Position numbers and translations under genes: made by a program | The notes under the pieces: model-generated | What the model saw: only the letters and a program-made list of their open reading frames with translations | Database searches by the model: none | Told to the model about the DNA's origin: nothing | Part shown: one piece after another, positions 26,232-35,053 of the stretch | How positions within the stretch are numbered: position 1 is the stretch's first letter | Layout: each line of letters starts with the position of its first letter | Source: Streptomyces sp. NRRL F-5727 | Lineage (GTDB): Bacteria; Actinomycetota; Actinomycetes; Streptomycetales; Streptomycetaceae | Direction: 5' to 3' | Length of the DNA stretch: 64,000 nt | NCBI RefSeq assembly: GCF_000719555.1 | Contig: NZ_JOGX01000023.1 | Span: 17,266-81,265 of the forward strand

Positions 26232-27032
26232 ATGTCCCGTCACCTCCCTCAGGCCCCCCATTACGAGGTCTGTCTGCAGATGCTGACCCTCGCGACGAAG
26301 GTCGCCCAGTGCTTCGACGTGCTCGACGACCGCTCGCTGGCTTCTCCGCAGGCGACCGGGCGGATCGCCCGGCAGGTCACGGCGGTCACCTCGCTCGCCG
26401 AGGACGCCGCGGCCGTCGGCACGGCCCACCTGGGCCTGCCGATGTCCCTCATCGACCACACCGACCACACGGTCGCCTCCCGGCTGGCCCAGCTCCAGGT
26501 GGTGGCGAAGGCGGCGGCCGAAGCCCTGCGGAGCGCCGCCGAGAGCACCGACCCCACCTCGATGACCGCCGCGGACACCAGGCTGACCCACGTCCAGGCG
26601 GCCCGGGACCTGCTCGCCACCGCGGCCTCCGACCTCCTCGCCTGCGCCGAGCGCGTCGCCACCGAGATGGAGCGCTACCGGAACAACTACGCCGTCCCCG
26701 AGGCCCACCACCAGATGACCGCCGACCAGTTCAGGGCTCTCCGGCTCATCGCCACCGGGGTCGTCTCGATCGACGAGGACGGCCAGCCCTGGGTGGGAAT
26801 GGACAAGACGGCCGTCCACCCGAGCGCGATCCGCGCCCTCGACCAGCAGGGGCTCATCGAGCCCGTGCCCTGCGCTGCCTGGGCCGAGGAGATACGCGTC
26901 CTGCCCAGCCCGATGGGACGGCTCGTCCTGGCAGCCACCCTCGGCCGGCCGGAACACCCTGCCGCCGAAGCGCCGTCGGTACCCAGCCCGCCGACCGGGC
27001 CCGTCGCCTCCACGGCGAGAACCCGCCGATGA
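26232..27032 (+). CDS. Winged-helix-like paralogue 3
   Basis: A 266-residue protein with the same plan: a helical N-terminal part, then MTADQFRALRLIATGVVSI, SAIRALDQQGLIEPV and LPSPMGRLVLAATL. ATG 26232 has AAGGCAG upstream. It overlaps the next paralogue by 4 nt (ATGA), so both are likely made from one message. Confidence 0.6.
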   Translation: MSRHLPQAPHYEVCLQMLTLATKVAQCFDVLDDRSLASPQATGRIARQVTAVTSLAEDAAAVGTAHLGLPMSLIDHTDHTVASRLAQLQVVAKAAAEALRSAAESTDPTSMTAADTRLTHVQAARDLLATAASDLLACAERVATEMERYRNNYAVPEAHHQMTADQFRALRLIATGVVSIDEDGQPWVGMDKTAVHPSAIRALDQQGLIEPVPCAAWAEEIRVLPSPMGRLVLAATLGRPEHPAAEAPSVPSPPTGPVASTARTRR

Positions 27033-27883
27033 CTGCAGATCACCCGCAGGAAGCCGATGCGGGATACGCCGGGCGGTCCCCCGGCCCGACCGTCTCCTTC
27101 ATCGAGCAGCTCCTCTCCTTCGGGACGGACCACATCCTCCAGCACGATCTGCTGGCCTCACCGGCCCTCACCACCCCCAAGGGAGCCCCCGAGATCACCG
27201 TCCGAGCCGCCACGGCGCTGTCCCTCGCCCGGCACGCCCTGGACCTGCAGGAGGACCTCGCCGGCCTGCCGCTCCACCAGGGCCAGACCTTCAGGTCGGT
27301 CCAGGCGCGGCTGCGGCAGCTCGCCATGCTCGCCACCGACTCCAGCGAGGCCCTGGCCAACGCCGCCGACGCCCTCGCCCCGGTCCGCGGGATCACGAGC
27401 CTGGAGGAGCTGGGCGCCCCGTGGGCGATGGAAGCCCGGCAGCTGGCCAGGGAGGCCGTCGCCGCAGGCCGCGACTTCATGGCCTTCGGAGCGCAGGACT
27501 GCCTCGCCGCCGCGGAAGCGCTCGCCGCCGACCTACGGCAGCGGGGTTCCTGCCCCTCGAAGCGGCCCGCGGGCCTGTCGCCTGCTCAGCACGCCGGCCT
27601 GCGGGCCATCGCCCTCGGTCATGTCGCCGTGAGCGACGACAAGACGGTGCACCTGCACGGCAACAGCCGGCCCGTGGCCATCGCCACGATCCGCTCCCTG
27701 GAAGCACGCGGCCTGACCACCCGCGAGGTCTCCCCACTCCACTGGTTCTGGTCCCGCTGCATCCCCACAGCACACGGGCACCGCGCCCTCGCGGCCACGC
27801 TCACCGCGCCGGCCCCGGCCATCCGGGCATCCGCCCCGGCCAGCCGCCTCACCAGCCGGATCGCCCGCGCCACAAGTCTCTAA
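27029..27883 (+). CDS. Winged-helix-like paralogue 4
   Basis: A 284-residue protein: a helical N-terminal two thirds (FIEQLLSFGTDHILQHD, LARHALDLQEDLAGLP), then LSPAQHAGLRAIALGHVAV, IATIRSLEARGLTTREV and IPTAHGHRALAATL. It is the last of the four paralogues. A gap of about 230 nt without a convincing gene follows before the PAPS-reductase-like gene. Confidence 0.6.
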   Translation: MTADHPQEADAGYAGRSPGPTVSFIEQLLSFGTDHILQHDLLASPALTTPKGAPEITVRAATALSLARHALDLQEDLAGLPLHQGQTFRSVQARLRQLAMLATDSSEALANAADALAPVRGITSLEELGAPWAMEARQLAREAVAAGRDFMAFGAQDCLAAAEALAADLRQRGSCPSKRPAGLSPAQHAGLRAIALGHVAVSDDKTVHLHGNSRPVAIATIRSLEARGLTTREVSPLHWFWSRCIPTAHGHRALAATLTAPAPAIRASAPASRLTSRIARATSL

Positions 27884-28111
27884 CCCCGGCAGTGGCCCCT
27901 TCGGCCTGTGTCCGCTCCTCGCCGAAGAGCCGCTGACGCCTCCGCGAACCGAGCGGTCGCGAAGGGGAGTTCGTCGGCGTCGTCCGCTCCCCGGATTCCG
28001 TCCCACGCGCCCCCACACAACAGCCAGCGCCTTCCGAGCCCTCCCTCACCAAGCCGACGGCCGCCAGCCGGGCCTCGCCTCTCCAATTCTCCTCCAGTCC
28101 AAGGATCTACC

Positions 28112-29032
28112 ATTCCCGCCTCACCTCAGTTCCGCGCCCTTTCTCTTGGCGCCGGTGTCCAGTCCAGTACCCTGCTCGCCCTCTCCGCAAATGGAGTTCT
28201 CCCGAAAGTCGATTACGCGATATTCGCCGATACCGGATGGGAACCCAAAAGCGTGTACGCACACCTCGACTGTCTCGAACGGGAAATCGCCGCACCGGCT
28301 GGCATACCCATCCTCCGAGTCTCTTCCGGGAATATCCGCAATGATGCCTTGGACCCCGATCACCGCTTCGCTTCGATGCCGCTCTATATCCTCAACACAG
28401 ACGGCCGACCTGGGATGACGAGGCGCCAGTGCAGCGGGGAATACAAGGTCAAGCCAATCAAGAAGGAGATCCGCAAGCTCCTCGGATATCCCTATCCGAC
28501 GCGGGTTCCGAAGGGCGTCTTCGTCGAGCAGTGGATCGGGATATCTACCGACGAATTTCATCGCGCCAAGGACGCGGACGTGAAGTACATGCGCAACCGG
28601 CACCCGCTGATCGACATGGACTGGACACGTTCGGACTGCATCCGCTATCTCACCTCTCTCGGGCTCGCGGACACCCCGAAATCGAGTTGCCTGGGCTGCC
28701 CGTTCCACGGAAATGCCCAGTGGCGACAAATCCGTGACTCCTCGCCTGCCGAATGGGCGGATGTCGTCGAGTTCGACGCCGCGATCCGGAAGGGCAACGC
28801 CCGCGCCAACGCGACCGGCAACACCCTGCTGGGCCAGGCGTTCCTGCACCGCTCGCGCGTCCCCCTCGACCAGGCCCCGATCGACCACGTCACCAGGGCC
28901 GAGCGCGCCGCCCTCGACTCCGCGGCCGAAGCCGAGGCCGACGCCGCCGAACTGGGCGTGGTGAATGGCTGCTCGCCCTGGAGCTGCCGGGGGGACGAGC
29001 CGGAGCAGGACGACTTCGGACTCGCGTCGTGA
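28112..29032 (+). CDS. PAPS reductase-like (adenine nucleotide alpha hydrolase) protein, ATT start
   Basis: A 306-residue member of the phosphoadenosine-phosphosulfate reductase/N-type ATP pyrophosphatase superfamily of the type found in phages and mobile elements. The PP-loop lies at residues 11-20 (SLGAGVQSST), with a central RRQCSGEYKVKPIKK motif and a Cys pair SSCLGCPFHG. It probably adenylates a substrate; the true reaction is unknown. The proposed start is ATT 28112, 6 nt after AAGGA: no ATG, GTG or TTG lies between that site and the PP-loop, and the upstream frame is low complexity. Codons in the first two thirds are clearly less GC-rich than their surroundings, suggesting recent acquisition. 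It overlaps the methyltransferase gene by 4 nt. Confidence 0.75.
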   Translation: MPASPQFRALSLGAGVQSSTLLALSANGVLPKVDYAIFADTGWEPKSVYAHLDCLEREIAAPAGIPILRVSSGNIRNDALDPDHRFASMPLYILNTDGRPGMTRRQCSGEYKVKPIKKEIRKLLGYPYPTRVPKGVFVEQWIGISTDEFHRAKDADVKYMRNRHPLIDMDWTRSDCIRYLTSLGLADTPKSSCLGCPFHGNAQWRQIRDSSPAEWADVVEFDAAIRKGNARANATGNTLLGQAFLHRSRVPLDQAPIDHVTRAERAALDSAAEAEADAAELGVVNGCSPWSCRGDEPEQDDFGLAS

Positions 29033-30315
29033 TCCCGCCGAAGGGGCTCGTGCTCGACCTGTTCGCCGGCCCCGGCGGCTGGAGCGTCCCCCTGCACCGC
29101 TTCGGGATCCGGGACGTCGGGCTGGAGTGGGACGAGTGGGCGTGCCGGACGCGGGCGGCGGCCGGTCTGCTGACGATCCGCACCGACGTGGCGATGTACC
29201 CGGCGTGGATCTTCGCCGGCCGGGTCCGGGGGTTCATCGCCTCGCCCCCGTGCCAGGCATGGTCGAGGGCGGGCAAGCGGCTCGGCCTCCTCGACCAGGA
29301 CCTCGTCCACCAGGCGGTCGCCGACCTCGCCTCCGGCCTTGATACGCGCGAGAAGCTCCTGGCTGCCTGCCGCGACCCCCGTTCCCTGCTCGCCGCCGAG
29401 CCCATGCGCTACCTCCACGCCCTGCACGCCGCCGGCGAACCGGAGTGGGTGGCCATGGAGGAGGTGCCCGACGTGCTGCCGCTGTGGAAGCAGTACGCGC
29501 AGATCCTGAGGTCCTGGGGCTTCTCCGTGTGGTGCGGCATCCTCAACTCGGCGGACTACGGGGTGCCCCAGACCCGGCGGCGGGCGATCCTGGTCGCCTC
29601 CCGTGTCCGTACCGCCGAACCCCCGACGCCGACCCATGCCGAGGTCGCCGAGCCGGAGGGCTTGTTCGGACCGGGCCGCACCCGCTGGGTGTCGATGGCC
29701 GAGGCTCTGGGCTGGGGGGCGACCGACCGGCCCGTCCCGACCGTCTGCGCCGGCGGCGGGCCCGGCGGCGGCCCCGAACCCTTCCCCTCCGGGGCCCGCA
29801 AGACCCTCGTCGCCGCCCGGGCGCGCGGAACCTGGACGGCTCCCCCGGCCGTCGAGGACATCGTCCTCAAGCCCCAGACCCGCGGAGCGGGGTGGACCGC
29901 CCGTCACGGCGCCCGCGGCGACAGCCCCGCCACCGGACCGGCCCCCACCTGCACCGGCAAGACCGGCCCCTGGACGTGGTCCCTGCGCAGCAACAACCAG
30001 ACCAACGCCACCGTCCGGAGCATTGACGAGCCGGCCGGGACGCTGTTCTTCGGGCACCGCGCCAACGAGTGCACCTGGATCGCCGGACCAGCCCCGGCCG
30101 GAAACGATGACGCTCCGACTCCGGCACCGATCAGGATCACCGCAGCCGAAGCCGGAATCCTGCAGTCCTTCCCCGCCGACTACCCCTGGGCCGGGAACAA
30201 AGGCCAGCAGTTCTCCCAGATCGGCAACGCCGTCCCCCCGAGACTCGCCGCGCACATCCTCGACCCGCACCTCGACCGCACCCTCACCACCGACGACTTC
30301 ACCCTGGCCGCTTGA
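29029..30315 (+). CDS. DNA (cytosine-5)-methyltransferase
   Basis: A 428-residue C5-cytosine DNA methyltransferase. Motif I DLFAGPGG is at residues 10-17. Motif IV is SPPCQAWS with the catalytic Cys75. The motif VI region reads MEEVPD instead of the usual ENV, motif VIII is QTRRRAIL, and motif X is GNAVPP at about 399-404. Target recognition should lie in the divergent stretch between VIII and X. No partner endonuclease is adjacent, so it looks like an orphan enzyme that could protect the element from host restriction. GTG 29029 overlaps the previous stop. Confidence 0.85.
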   Translation: MIPPKGLVLDLFAGPGGWSVPLHRFGIRDVGLEWDEWACRTRAAAGLLTIRTDVAMYPAWIFAGRVRGFIASPPCQAWSRAGKRLGLLDQDLVHQAVADLASGLDTREKLLAACRDPRSLLAAEPMRYLHALHAAGEPEWVAMEEVPDVLPLWKQYAQILRSWGFSVWCGILNSADYGVPQTRRRAILVASRVRTAEPPTPTHAEVAEPEGLFGPGRTRWVSMAEALGWGATDRPVPTVCAGGGPGGGPEPFPSGARKTLVAARARGTWTAPPAVEDIVLKPQTRGAGWTARHGARGDSPATGPAPTCTGKTGPWTWSLRSNNQTNATVRSIDEPAGTLFFGHRANECTWIAGPAPAGNDDAPTPAPIRITAAEAGILQSFPADYPWAGNKGQQFSQIGNAVPPRLAAHILDPHLDRTLTTDDFTLAA

Positions 30316-31439
30316 TGTCCCACAGCACCGATCCCGACGAGGACGAACTCGGCACGACCCCGGCGCCGCACCCGGTGTTCCATGCCGAGCAAGCCCTCCT
30401 CGGCGCACTCCTCTTCGACCCACGCCTCCTCGGCGACGTGCCCGGAATCTCCGCCGACTCGTTCTCCACCGCCGCGCACGCCGCCCTGTTCACCGCCATC
30501 AGCACCCTGCCGCCACCCGACCCCGCCGAACACGCGAAGAGCGCCGCATGGCTTCACCAGGTGCTCACCGCGGGCCGGGAACAGGCGCGCGGCCTGAGCG
30601 CCTCCTACCTGCACACCCTCATCCAGGTCTGTCCCTGGCCCCGGCACGCGCCGGCCTACGCGCGGATGGTCGAGGCCGAGCACGCCCGCCGCCGGCTACG
30701 GACCGCCGCCGACCGCCTCGTCCAGACGGTCCACGACGCCTCCCTGCCTGAGCCCGTCCAGGCCGTGCTCGCCGAGGCCGACACGCTCACCGTGACCGTG
30801 GACGACATCGCCACACGCTTCCCGCCCCGCGCCGGCATCCTGCCCCGCACCCCCGTACCCCCGCCGGACACCGTGCCCGACCCCACCGAAGCGGCGGAGG
30901 AGGAGCAGCTGCTGCTCGCGACCGCCACCGCCCGCCCCGCCGACATCGAGTCCGTGCGGTGGCTGCTTGCCGAGGACTTCACCCAGCCCCTGCACGCCGG
31001 CCTGTGGCAGTGCCTCACCACCCTCGTCCGCCGCCACGAACCCGTCGACCCCGTCACCGTCCTGTGGGAGGCCCAGCAGCGTGGGCTGCTGCACGACGGA
31101 AGCGAGCCGAGCGGCGTACTCCGCCTCCTCGCCGAGCCCGCCGGGTCCGTCGGGCACTGGGGCCAACGCGCCCTCACACGCTCGCTCCTGACCGCCGCAG
31201 ACCAGACCGGCCGACGCATCCAGGCGTACTCCGACGACCCGATGAACACACCGTTCCAGCTCGTCGCCGGGGCCCGCCGGGCCCTCGCCGACATCGGCGC
31301 CATCCGCACCCGCTGGCAGCACGCCACCGGGCACGCCCTCCCCCAGCCAACGCGAGCCACACGCGCCGGCCCCGCGATCCGCCGCGCCCCCGCCGCCTCG
31401 CCGCCGGCACGTCCCGTCGCCGCCGGCCGGACCCCCTGA
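30315..31439 (+). CDS. Protein with two DnaB N-terminal-like domains, no helicase domain
   Basis: A 374-residue soluble protein. Residues 20-110 (HAEQALLGALLFDPRLLGDV, FSTAAHAALFTAI) match the helical N-terminal domain of DnaB replicative helicases. A second, similar segment occupies about 190-290 (EEEQLLLATATARPADIESV, LHAGLWQCLTTLVRRHEPVD). There is no RecA-like ATPase core. The DnaB N-domain mediates ring assembly and primase contact, so this protein might interact with or interfere with host replication proteins (inference). ATG 30315 shares a base with the methyltransferase stop. Confidence 0.7.
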   Translation: MSHSTDPDEDELGTTPAPHPVFHAEQALLGALLFDPRLLGDVPGISADSFSTAAHAALFTAISTLPPPDPAEHAKSAAWLHQVLTAGREQARGLSASYLHTLIQVCPWPRHAPAYARMVEAEHARRRLRTAADRLVQTVHDASLPEPVQAVLAEADTLTVTVDDIATRFPPRAGILPRTPVPPPDTVPDPTEAAEEEQLLLATATARPADIESVRWLLAEDFTQPLHAGLWQCLTTLVRRHEPVDPVTVLWEAQQRGLLHDGSEPSGVLRLLAEPAGSVGHWGQRALTRSLLTAADQTGRRIQAYSDDPMNTPFQLVAGARRALADIGAIRTRWQHATGHALPQPTRATRAGPAIRRAPAASPPARPVAAGRTP

Positions 31440-31456
31440 CCCCCCGAAAGGCCCCG

Positions 31457-32749
31457 ATGCCGTACGCCCCCACCAACGCCCACGTCCGCTTCGCCCTGCA
31501 CCCCGATCACCACCCCGCCGTCATCGCCACCACGACAGGCCCCACGGCCGACGCCGCCCGCTCCCACCTCCACGACCACGGATGGCGCAGCACCGGCCCG
31601 GCCACGATGGTGCTTGCCCGCATCGACTGCGAAGAGCCCCACTACACCGCCCAGGCCGCCGAGCAGCTCCGGCGGTACGGCTTCACCATCGAGATCGACA
31701 CCGCCCTCCAGGAGGAGATCGACACCGAGTGGACCTGGGCGAACTACCCCATGCCCTGGTGCAGCCGCGAGGAGATCCGCGAGGTCGGCGCCGCGGCCCA
31801 GCGCATCCACGACGACATCGCCGACGGCCGCCTGGTCATCCACCTGCACGCCCACGACGGCCACACCACCGTCGCCGTCGGCTCCTACAAGAAAGGCGTC
31901 CGGCGGCACGTCTACCTCCACGGCGAGAACCACCTGCGGCAGACCTCCACCTCGTACGACACCGAAGCGGAGGCCGTCGCCGAGTTCCACCGCCTCTACT
32001 CCGTCGCCGTCCGCCCCGGACCCGCCCCCCTCACCGACCTCGAACAGACCATCCGTCAGCTCCACGCAGACACGCCCCCGTCCACCGCCGAGGAGACCTC
32101 TGCACCCGCGGCCGAACCGCCGGTCGCGGAGCCCGGCGAGCACGAGGCTTTCCTCGCCGCCCTCTTCGACGAGGAGCGCCAGTGGGATAGGTATCGTCCC
32201 CTCGACGAGACGACCATCGCCTCCCACGAATCCCTCACCGTACGAGTGGAGTTCGACCACGAAGCGCGCCACCGCACCGACGTCGCCTGGACGATCGCGG
32301 AGTACGACGGCCCCGTCGGCGAGCGCCTCTGGCACGCCACCCTCACCGCCGGCACCCCCGTCCCCTTCATCCGCACGATCCTCCAGTACCTCGACGCCCC
32401 GCCCCCCAGCTCCGCAGACCACCCGGACCACGTCCTCCACAACGCTGCCTGGCACCCGGCGAGCCACCCCGCCCGCACCACCTGGACGGCACCGGACCGG
32501 ACCATCGTCTTCGAGTCCACCCCGCACGCCGTGGAAGACCGATGGACGCTGTACGGCGGGGAGGACCTTGACCGGGCGGCGTGGACCATCCGCCTCTCCG
32601 CCGGCGTTCCCCGCACTCTCCTGGCCGAGCTCGCCCAGACCGCCGCAGACATGTTCCCGTCACCCACACAGCCGACCCCGAGGCCGCTTCCGGCGCCCGC
32701 CCGCAGGCTCCCCTCAGCCGTGCCCGCCCAGCGCGCCCGCGGCCGGTAA
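31457..32749 (+). CDS. Multidomain protein: repeated domain plus DUF317-like C-terminus
   Basis: A 430-residue protein. Residues 8-90 carry the repeated alpha/beta domain (VRFALHPDHHPAVIA, LHDHGWRS, MVLARIDC, LRRYGFTIEI). Residues 115-190 form a separate basic beta-rich section. Residues 255-410 resemble DUF317 halves (WTIAEYDGP, LWHATLTAGTPVPFIRTIL, then WTAPDRTIVFESTP and WTIRLSAGVPRTLLAELA). It links the two main families of block 1. ATG 31457 follows GAAAGG. Function unknown. Confidence 0.6.
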   Translation: MPYAPTNAHVRFALHPDHHPAVIATTTGPTADAARSHLHDHGWRSTGPATMVLARIDCEEPHYTAQAAEQLRRYGFTIEIDTALQEEIDTEWTWANYPMPWCSREEIREVGAAAQRIHDDIADGRLVIHLHAHDGHTTVAVGSYKKGVRRHVYLHGENHLRQTSTSYDTEAEAVAEFHRLYSVAVRPGPAPLTDLEQTIRQLHADTPPSTAEETSAPAAEPPVAEPGEHEAFLAALFDEERQWDRYRPLDETTIASHESLTVRVEFDHEARHRTDVAWTIAEYDGPVGERLWHATLTAGTPVPFIRTILQYLDAPPPSSADHPDHVLHNAAWHPASHPARTTWTAPDRTIVFESTPHAVEDRWTLYGGEDLDRAAWTIRLSAGVPRTLLAELAQTAADMFPSPTQPTPRPLPAPARRLPSAVPAQRARGR

Positions 32750-32945
32750 CCGGCCCCGGCCCGACTGCCACCGACGGCGCGCTCTGGGCCGGACCACGGC
32801 CGCGACGCTCAACTCCCGCCCCGGCGTCGCTGCCTGCGCCTCCTGGCACCAGCTGGACCTTCGTGAGACCGGTCGCAGTGTTCCACCGTTCCGATATCAG
32901 GCGATCAGCTGACAGGACGGGGACAAGTCCGATAGATCTTGACCC

Positions 32946-33380
32946 ATGACCGACGCCGCACCCGGGGACCACGAGCCCGAGGGCAGCCAGCCCGAGGAGA
33001 GCCAGCCCAAGCCCTTGATCAAGAAGGCGCGCGACTTCGCCAAGAGGCACAAGGGAAAGATCGTCATCGTGACGAGCATTGCTGCCGCCGGCGCCGTGGT
33101 GCTCTGGACCATCCTGGAGCAGCGCGCCGAGGCCCTGGCGAACACCGAGGAGTACGAGGACGCTTCGCAGGACGCCGAGAACATTGAGGTGAAGGAAAGC
33201 AGGGACGACTCTGCCTCCAGTAGGCCCCCGCGGAACTCCCCTGTCGAGCACGACGTGCAGGGGCACGAGAGGACCCTTCGCGACGGGCGCATCATCGAGA
33301 TCCCGCCGCACAAGCGGGGCGGCGCCAAGGACGAGAAAGCGGACCCTGGCGACGAGGATTCCGGCGAAGCTGCGGCGTGA
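32946..33380 (+). CDS. Single-pass membrane protein
   Basis: A 144-residue protein with a basic segment (RDFAKRHKGK), one transmembrane helix at about residues 40-57 (IVIVTSIAAAGAVVLWTI), then a highly charged, disordered C-terminal half. The positive-inside rule puts the N-terminus in the cytoplasm. It lies 50 nt before the HEPN-like gene. Function unknown. Confidence 0.65.
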   Translation: MTDAAPGDHEPEGSQPEESQPKPLIKKARDFAKRHKGKIVIVTSIAAAGAVVLWTILEQRAEALANTEEYEDASQDAENIEVKESRDDSASSRPPRNSPVEHDVQGHERTLRDGRIIEIPPHKRGGAKDEKADPGDEDSGEAAA

Positions 33381-33430
33381 CCGGCCACGCCGGAGAAACG
33401 GGGTGCACTGCCCCCAGGTGAGCGATCACC

Positions 33431-33961
33431 ATGAGGGACATGACGCTGGATCCGGAGAACCCCATACCCTCGCCCCTCGACCTGGAGAAGTCTGTCTTCG
33501 CAGCCTACGGGGGAGCCGTGGCCGCGATCTCGACTGTGGAGCGCAACCTGCACCTCGCGCTCGTGAATGAGCGCATCGCCCGGGCGCGGCAGGAAGGCAA
33601 CACACTGGCTGACCCGTTCGGCAAGGCCGAGCGCGAGACCTTCAATGCCCTCGTCAAGAGGGTCGCCCCGCTGTGTGCCAGCGACTCCTCGCTGGCCGCC
33701 GACCTCGCCGTCGCGGTCAAGCGCCGCAACTACCTGGTCCACGACTTCTGGTACTACAAGGTATACGCCGCCCTCACCGAGGACGGCCAGAAGGCTCTGC
33801 TCACGGAACTGCGTCGTGACAACGCGGTCTTCGAGGACATCAACGAGCGGCTCGTCAAGGCCGTCGTCGACCCTGGCCTGGTGGCCCTCGGTGTCGACCC
33901 CGACTTCGGCAAGGTCGCGTTCATGGCGACCTTGAAGGCTTACGAAGAGGCGAGCGAGTAG
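33431..33961 (+). CDS. HEPN-like protein (RxxxxH motif)
   Basis: A 176-residue all-helical protein with the motif RRNYLVHDFWYYK at about residues 98-110. It fits the R-x4-6-H signature of HEPN RNases used in many toxin-antitoxin and abortive-infection systems. Its first helices (EKSVFAAYGGAVAAISTVE) and general length are also compatible. No partner nucleotidyltransferase is present; the preceding gene encodes a small membrane protein. Active RNase or merely HEPN-fold cannot be decided from sequence alone. Confidence 0.5.
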   Translation: MRDMTLDPENPIPSPLDLEKSVFAAYGGAVAAISTVERNLHLALVNERIARARQEGNTLADPFGKAERETFNALVKRVAPLCASDSSLAADLAVAVKRRNYLVHDFWYYKVYAALTEDGQKALLTELRRDNAVFEDINERLVKAVVDPGLVALGVDPDFGKVAFMATLKAYEEASE

Positions 33962-34107
33962 CCTCTCGCCCGCCAGACGTGCGGGGGGCGTGCTCGGCGC
34001 GGCAGCGGAACGCTCATCCCGTGCCCGACGCTCGCACTCCCCCTCGGTCGTCACCTGCGCGGGTGAACAGGTGGCGGCCCGGACCGCTCCTCGGTCACGA
34101 TGTCCGG

Positions 34108-34434
34108 ATGCAGGATGACGAACCGCTGGAGGAGTGGGCTCGCCGGCGCGATGCACGCCAGGCCGCCTCGAAGGGCAGGCGGCGCGCGGTGCCGCTCGGT
34201 GACCGCCCTCATCGTGGGGCCCACGTGGACCCCGACGCCCCGAGAGCGATCGAGGAGTGGACCGGTACCGAGTGGATGGTCGTCGGCGTCGTCGAGGACT
34301 TGGCCGCCGCGAAAGCCCTGCTGTATCCGCCGCCGCCCCTACAAGAGAAGCCCGCCGAGTGGGACCGGCCTGCCATGGGCAAGGGACGGGGCCGGCACCG
34401 GAAGCCGTCCTCAGCTGAGGACCGGGACCAGTAG
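34108..34434 (+). CDS. Small hypothetical protein (DUF6087-like)
   Basis: A 108-residue basic protein starting at ATG 34108 (MQDDEPLEEWARRRDARQA). The pattern [31 protein letters not shown] and W-x-V-x4-DLAAAKALL matches what I recall as DUF6087 of Streptomyces; not verified. No ribosome site stands out. Function unknown. Confidence 0.5.
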   Translation: MQDDEPLEEWARRRDARQAASKGRRRAVPLGDRPHRGAHVDPDAPRAIEEWTGTEWMVVGVVEDLAAAKALLYPPPPLQEKPAEWDRPAMGKGRGRHRKPSSAEDRDQ

Positions 34435-34614
34435 GTCCGAGGTGTGTCCCGGTCTCGCGCCCCTCGCTCATCTCGAAGCTGCCTCCGATTCCTCCCCTGG
34501 CCTCGCTCGGCCGCAGCACCTGACCCTCTGATGCGGATAGCTCCGCGTTACGGTCGAAGCGACCTGCACGGCGCCGTTCCGGCGTCCGAGCCATCGCACC
34601 GAGGAGACCGACCG

Positions 34615-35031
34615 TTGGACACCGCCCCCCTGCCCACCGACGGGAACCTTTTCTGGCAGGAGCGCCGGACCTGCTTCCTGACCACCCTCCGACCCGACGG
34701 CTCCCCGCACACCACCCCGGTCGGCGTCACCTACGACCCCGAGACGCGGATCGCCCGCGTCATTACCGATGGCGGCAACAAGAAGGTCCGCAACGTCCGC
34801 GCCGCCCTGGCCGCCGGGGGCGAAGCCCGCGTCAATGTGAGCCAAGCCGAAGGCCGGCGCTGGTCCACCCTCGAAGGCACCGCCGTCATCAAGGACGACC
34901 CCGCCGTCGTCGCCGACGCCGAGCGCCGGTACACCGAGCGGTACAAGACCCCGCGCGTGAACCCCAACCGGGTCGTCATCGAGATCACCGTCACCCGCGC
35001 CCTGGGACCCACCAAGCCGTCCGGCTGGTGA
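34615..35031 (+). CDS. PPOX-class (pyridoxamine-phosphate-oxidase-like) oxidoreductase
   Basis: A 138-residue protein of the flavin/F420-binding split-barrel family: FLTTLRPDGSPHTTPVGVTYD, VITDGGNKKVRNVR, ARVNVSQAEGRRWSTLEGTA, and NRVVIEITV at the C-terminus. Members reduce or oxidise small molecules with FMN or F420; the substrate is unknown. TTG 34615 has GAGGAG 8 nt upstream, a better start than the ones further up. The second copy of the palindromic repeat follows 22 nt after the stop. Confidence 0.78.
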   Translation: MDTAPLPTDGNLFWQERRTCFLTTLRPDGSPHTTPVGVTYDPETRIARVITDGGNKKVRNVRAALAAGGEARVNVSQAEGRRWSTLEGTAVIKDDPAVVADAERRYTERYKTPRVNPNRVVIEITVTRALGPTKPSGW

Positions 35032-35053
35032 CTCCTTCCGGTCTCGGCGCGGG

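Noticed and set aside
27884..28111. In-frame extension upstream of the PAPS-reductase-like gene (GTG 27908)
   Set aside because: The added 68 residues are low complexity with no similarity to the family, and the ribosome site points to 28112.
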